5,958 bases of DNA. Origin: an uncultured Butyrivibrio sp. (GTDB lineage: Bacteria; Bacillota; Clostridia; Lachnospirales; Lachnospiraceae). The stretch covers positions 91,197-97,154 of the forward strand of contig CAJTON010000006.1 in assembly GCA_910577605.1 (NCBI GenBank). The letters are read 5' to 3'. Below are positions 4,813 to 5,958 of the stretch, one piece after another. The notes below the pieces were generated by a model that was not told the DNA's origin, searched no databases, and was given only the letters and a program-made list of their open reading frames with translations. Numbering within the stretch: the first letter of the stretch is position 1; each line of letters opens with the position of its first letter. The position numbers were made by a program, and so were the translations under genes.

Positions 4813-5958
4813 TCACATATGCTCAGAAGAAGCTTTAAGTCTGTCCGCCGCCGACTTGATCTCGCTTATATCGGTGTCGGACATTTTCTCGGGAGCCGCC
4901 TTTCTTAAAAGCTTTTCAAGATAATCAATATCGCCCTTTATCTGCTGCCTGCGGTTCTTGTCGAGAGTTTTTTTCGCCTCCTTAAGTTTAAGGCGGACAT
5001 CGTCCACAAGGATACGCGCTTCGTTTATCGTTTCAAACGCTTCCATTCTCGTGCCGTCCGAAGCCTCGTATTCGGCGGCCTCCTGCATCGCTCTTTGTAT
5101 CTCGTCCTCCGAAAGATTGGTGCTTGCGGTAATTGTTATTCCCTGCTCACGTCCGGTCTCCATATCTCTTGCGGACACATTGACGATTCCGTTGGCGTCG
5201 ATGTCGAAGGTCACCTCTATCTGCGGCACTCCCGCAGGCGCTCTGCGGATACCGTTAAGTCTGAAGGTCCCCAAAAGCTTATTGTCTCTGGCGAACTGGC
5301 GCTCGCCCTGCAAAACCTTTATTTCAACCGAGGTCTGATAATTCATCGCCGTGGAAAATACTTGGCTCTTCTTACAGGGAATCGTCGAATTGCGCTCAAT
5401 AAGCCTTGTAGCCACGCCCCCTACCGTTTCTATAGAAAGCGTGAGCGGCGTTACGTCGAGAAGCAGAAGCTCGGACGCCGCCGCAGAGTCGCCGGAAAGC
5501 TTTCCGCCCTGAATGGACGCGCCAAGTGCAACGCATTCGTCCGGATTCATATTGCGGCTCGGCTCAAGTCCCGTAAGCTGCCTGACCTTGTTCTGAACCG
5601 CAGGGATCCTTGTCGAGCCTCCGACAAGCAGAACCTTTGAAAGCTCGGACTTATTTATCCCCGCGTCCTGCAAGGCGTTCATCACCGGACCTGCGGTACG
5701 TTCGACCAGATCCGAGGTAAGCTCGTCGAACTTGGCTCTTGTGAGCGTTATGTCCATATGCTTCGGTCCCGATTTGGCAGTTGCGAGGAACGGCAGGTTC
5801 ACATTGGTGCTCGTCGCCGTAGAAAGCTCCTTTTTCGCCTTCTCCGCCTCCTCGCGGACACGCTGCAGCGCCATTTTATCCTTATATATGTCAACGCCCT
5901 CGGCACGCCTGAATTCTTCGGCAAGATAACCCACAAGCCTCTCGTCGAAATCATCGCC
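4813..5958 (-). CDS. dnaK: Molecular chaperone DnaK/Hsp70, C-terminal 381 residues (N-terminus outside window), lacking the usual tail
   Basis: An ATP-dependent Hsp70 chaperone of the cytoplasm. The frame is open to the right edge, where the residues GDDFDERL continue into the visible part, so the true start is outside and about 220 residues are missing; the GTG at 5934 is an internal valine. In fragment numbering: end of the ATPase domain with DKMALQR (27-33), LTRAKFDEL (72-80) and the nucleotide-binding LVGGSTRIP (111-119); interdomain linker LLLLDVTPL (164-172); substrate-binding beta domain to about 280, with KKSQVFSTA, VLQGER and PQIEVTFDIDANG; then the helical lid (282-377). Two oddities are visible. 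The segment between GD and the linker (GDSAAASELLLLD) is about three residues longer than in typical DnaK. The protein ends at KASSEHM just after the lid, without the disordered acidic tail. No dnaJ follows: a terminator comes directly after. It could be the main DnaK or a paralogue; grpE and hrcA would lie, if present, to the right. Confidence 0.95.
   Translation of the reverse strand, partial: GDDFDERLVGYLAEEFRRAEGVDIYKDKMALQRVREEAEKAKKELSTATSTNVNLPFLATAKSGPKHMDITLTRAKFDELTSDLVERTAGPVMNALQDAGINKSELSKVLLVGGSTRIPAVQNKVRQLTGLEPSRNMNPDECVALGASIQGGKLSGDSAAASELLLLDVTPLTLSIETVGGVATRLIERNSTIPCKKSQVFSTAMNYQTSVEIKVLQGERQFARDNKLLGTFRLNGIRRAPAGVPQIEVTFDIDANGIVNVSARDMETGREQGITITASTNLSEDEIQRAMQEAAEYEASDGTRMEAFETINEARILVDDVRLKLKEAKKTLDKNRRQQIKGDIDYLEKLLRKAAPEKMSDTDISEIKSAADRLKASSEHM

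Noticed and set aside
5095..5640. 181-codon + strand open frame opposite dnaK
   Set aside because: It lies fully inside the conserved DnaK coding region on the other strand and shows no family motif.

Overview
The window looks like chromosomal DNA of a Gram-positive anaerobe of the Clostridia, possibly a gut Oscillospiraceae/Lachnospiraceae-type bacterium. This is inferred from strong AGGAGG-type ribosome binding sites, sigma-A-like promoters, a lipoprotein Amidase_3 of a clostridial type, a Firmicutes-like DnaK, and mostly moderate-to-high GC genes (33 of 60 bases in 1201-1260). No tRNA, rRNA, CRISPR array, transposase or integrase was seen. The longest stretch without a gene is 1654-1822 (169 bases), and it holds two divergent promoters and short repeats.

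Layout. (1) Bases 1-986, + strand: the 3' end of an unidentified protein, possibly the C-terminus of a DUF6056-like polytopic membrane protein, followed 3 bases later by a two-helix membrane protein with two related small modules. (2) Bases 1003-1653, - strand: deoC, deoxyribose-phosphate aldolase, convergent with the previous unit. A GC-rich hairpin between the two uses the last deoC codons as one arm. (3) Bases 1654-1822: divergent control region, with an extended -10 promoter for deoC and a near-consensus TTGACA-17-TATAAG promoter for the rightward genes. (4) Bases 1823-4753, + strand: a probable operon of a SatA/Sat4-like streptothricin acetyltransferase (AT-rich, probably acquired), an apparently cytoplasmic GH32 beta-fructosidase with an extra N-terminal domain, and a lipoprotein N-acetylmuramoyl-L-alanine amidase. 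(5) Bases 4774-4807: a strong bidirectional terminator. (6) Bases 4813-5958, - strand: the C-terminal 381 residues of a DnaK/Hsp70 that lacks the usual acidic tail; its N-terminus is beyond the right edge.

How the genes fit together: deoC salvages deoxyribose phosphate into glycolysis, the GH32 enzyme would release fructose from sucrose or fructo-oligosaccharides, and the amidase acts on peptidoglycan. The rightward genes are close enough to be co-transcribed, but no shared pathway is evident. I do not see a convincing new biological system. The points most worth a second look are the acetyltransferase and its promoter/repeat arrangement, the two-part GH32 protein, the tail-less DnaK, and the duplicated-module membrane protein.
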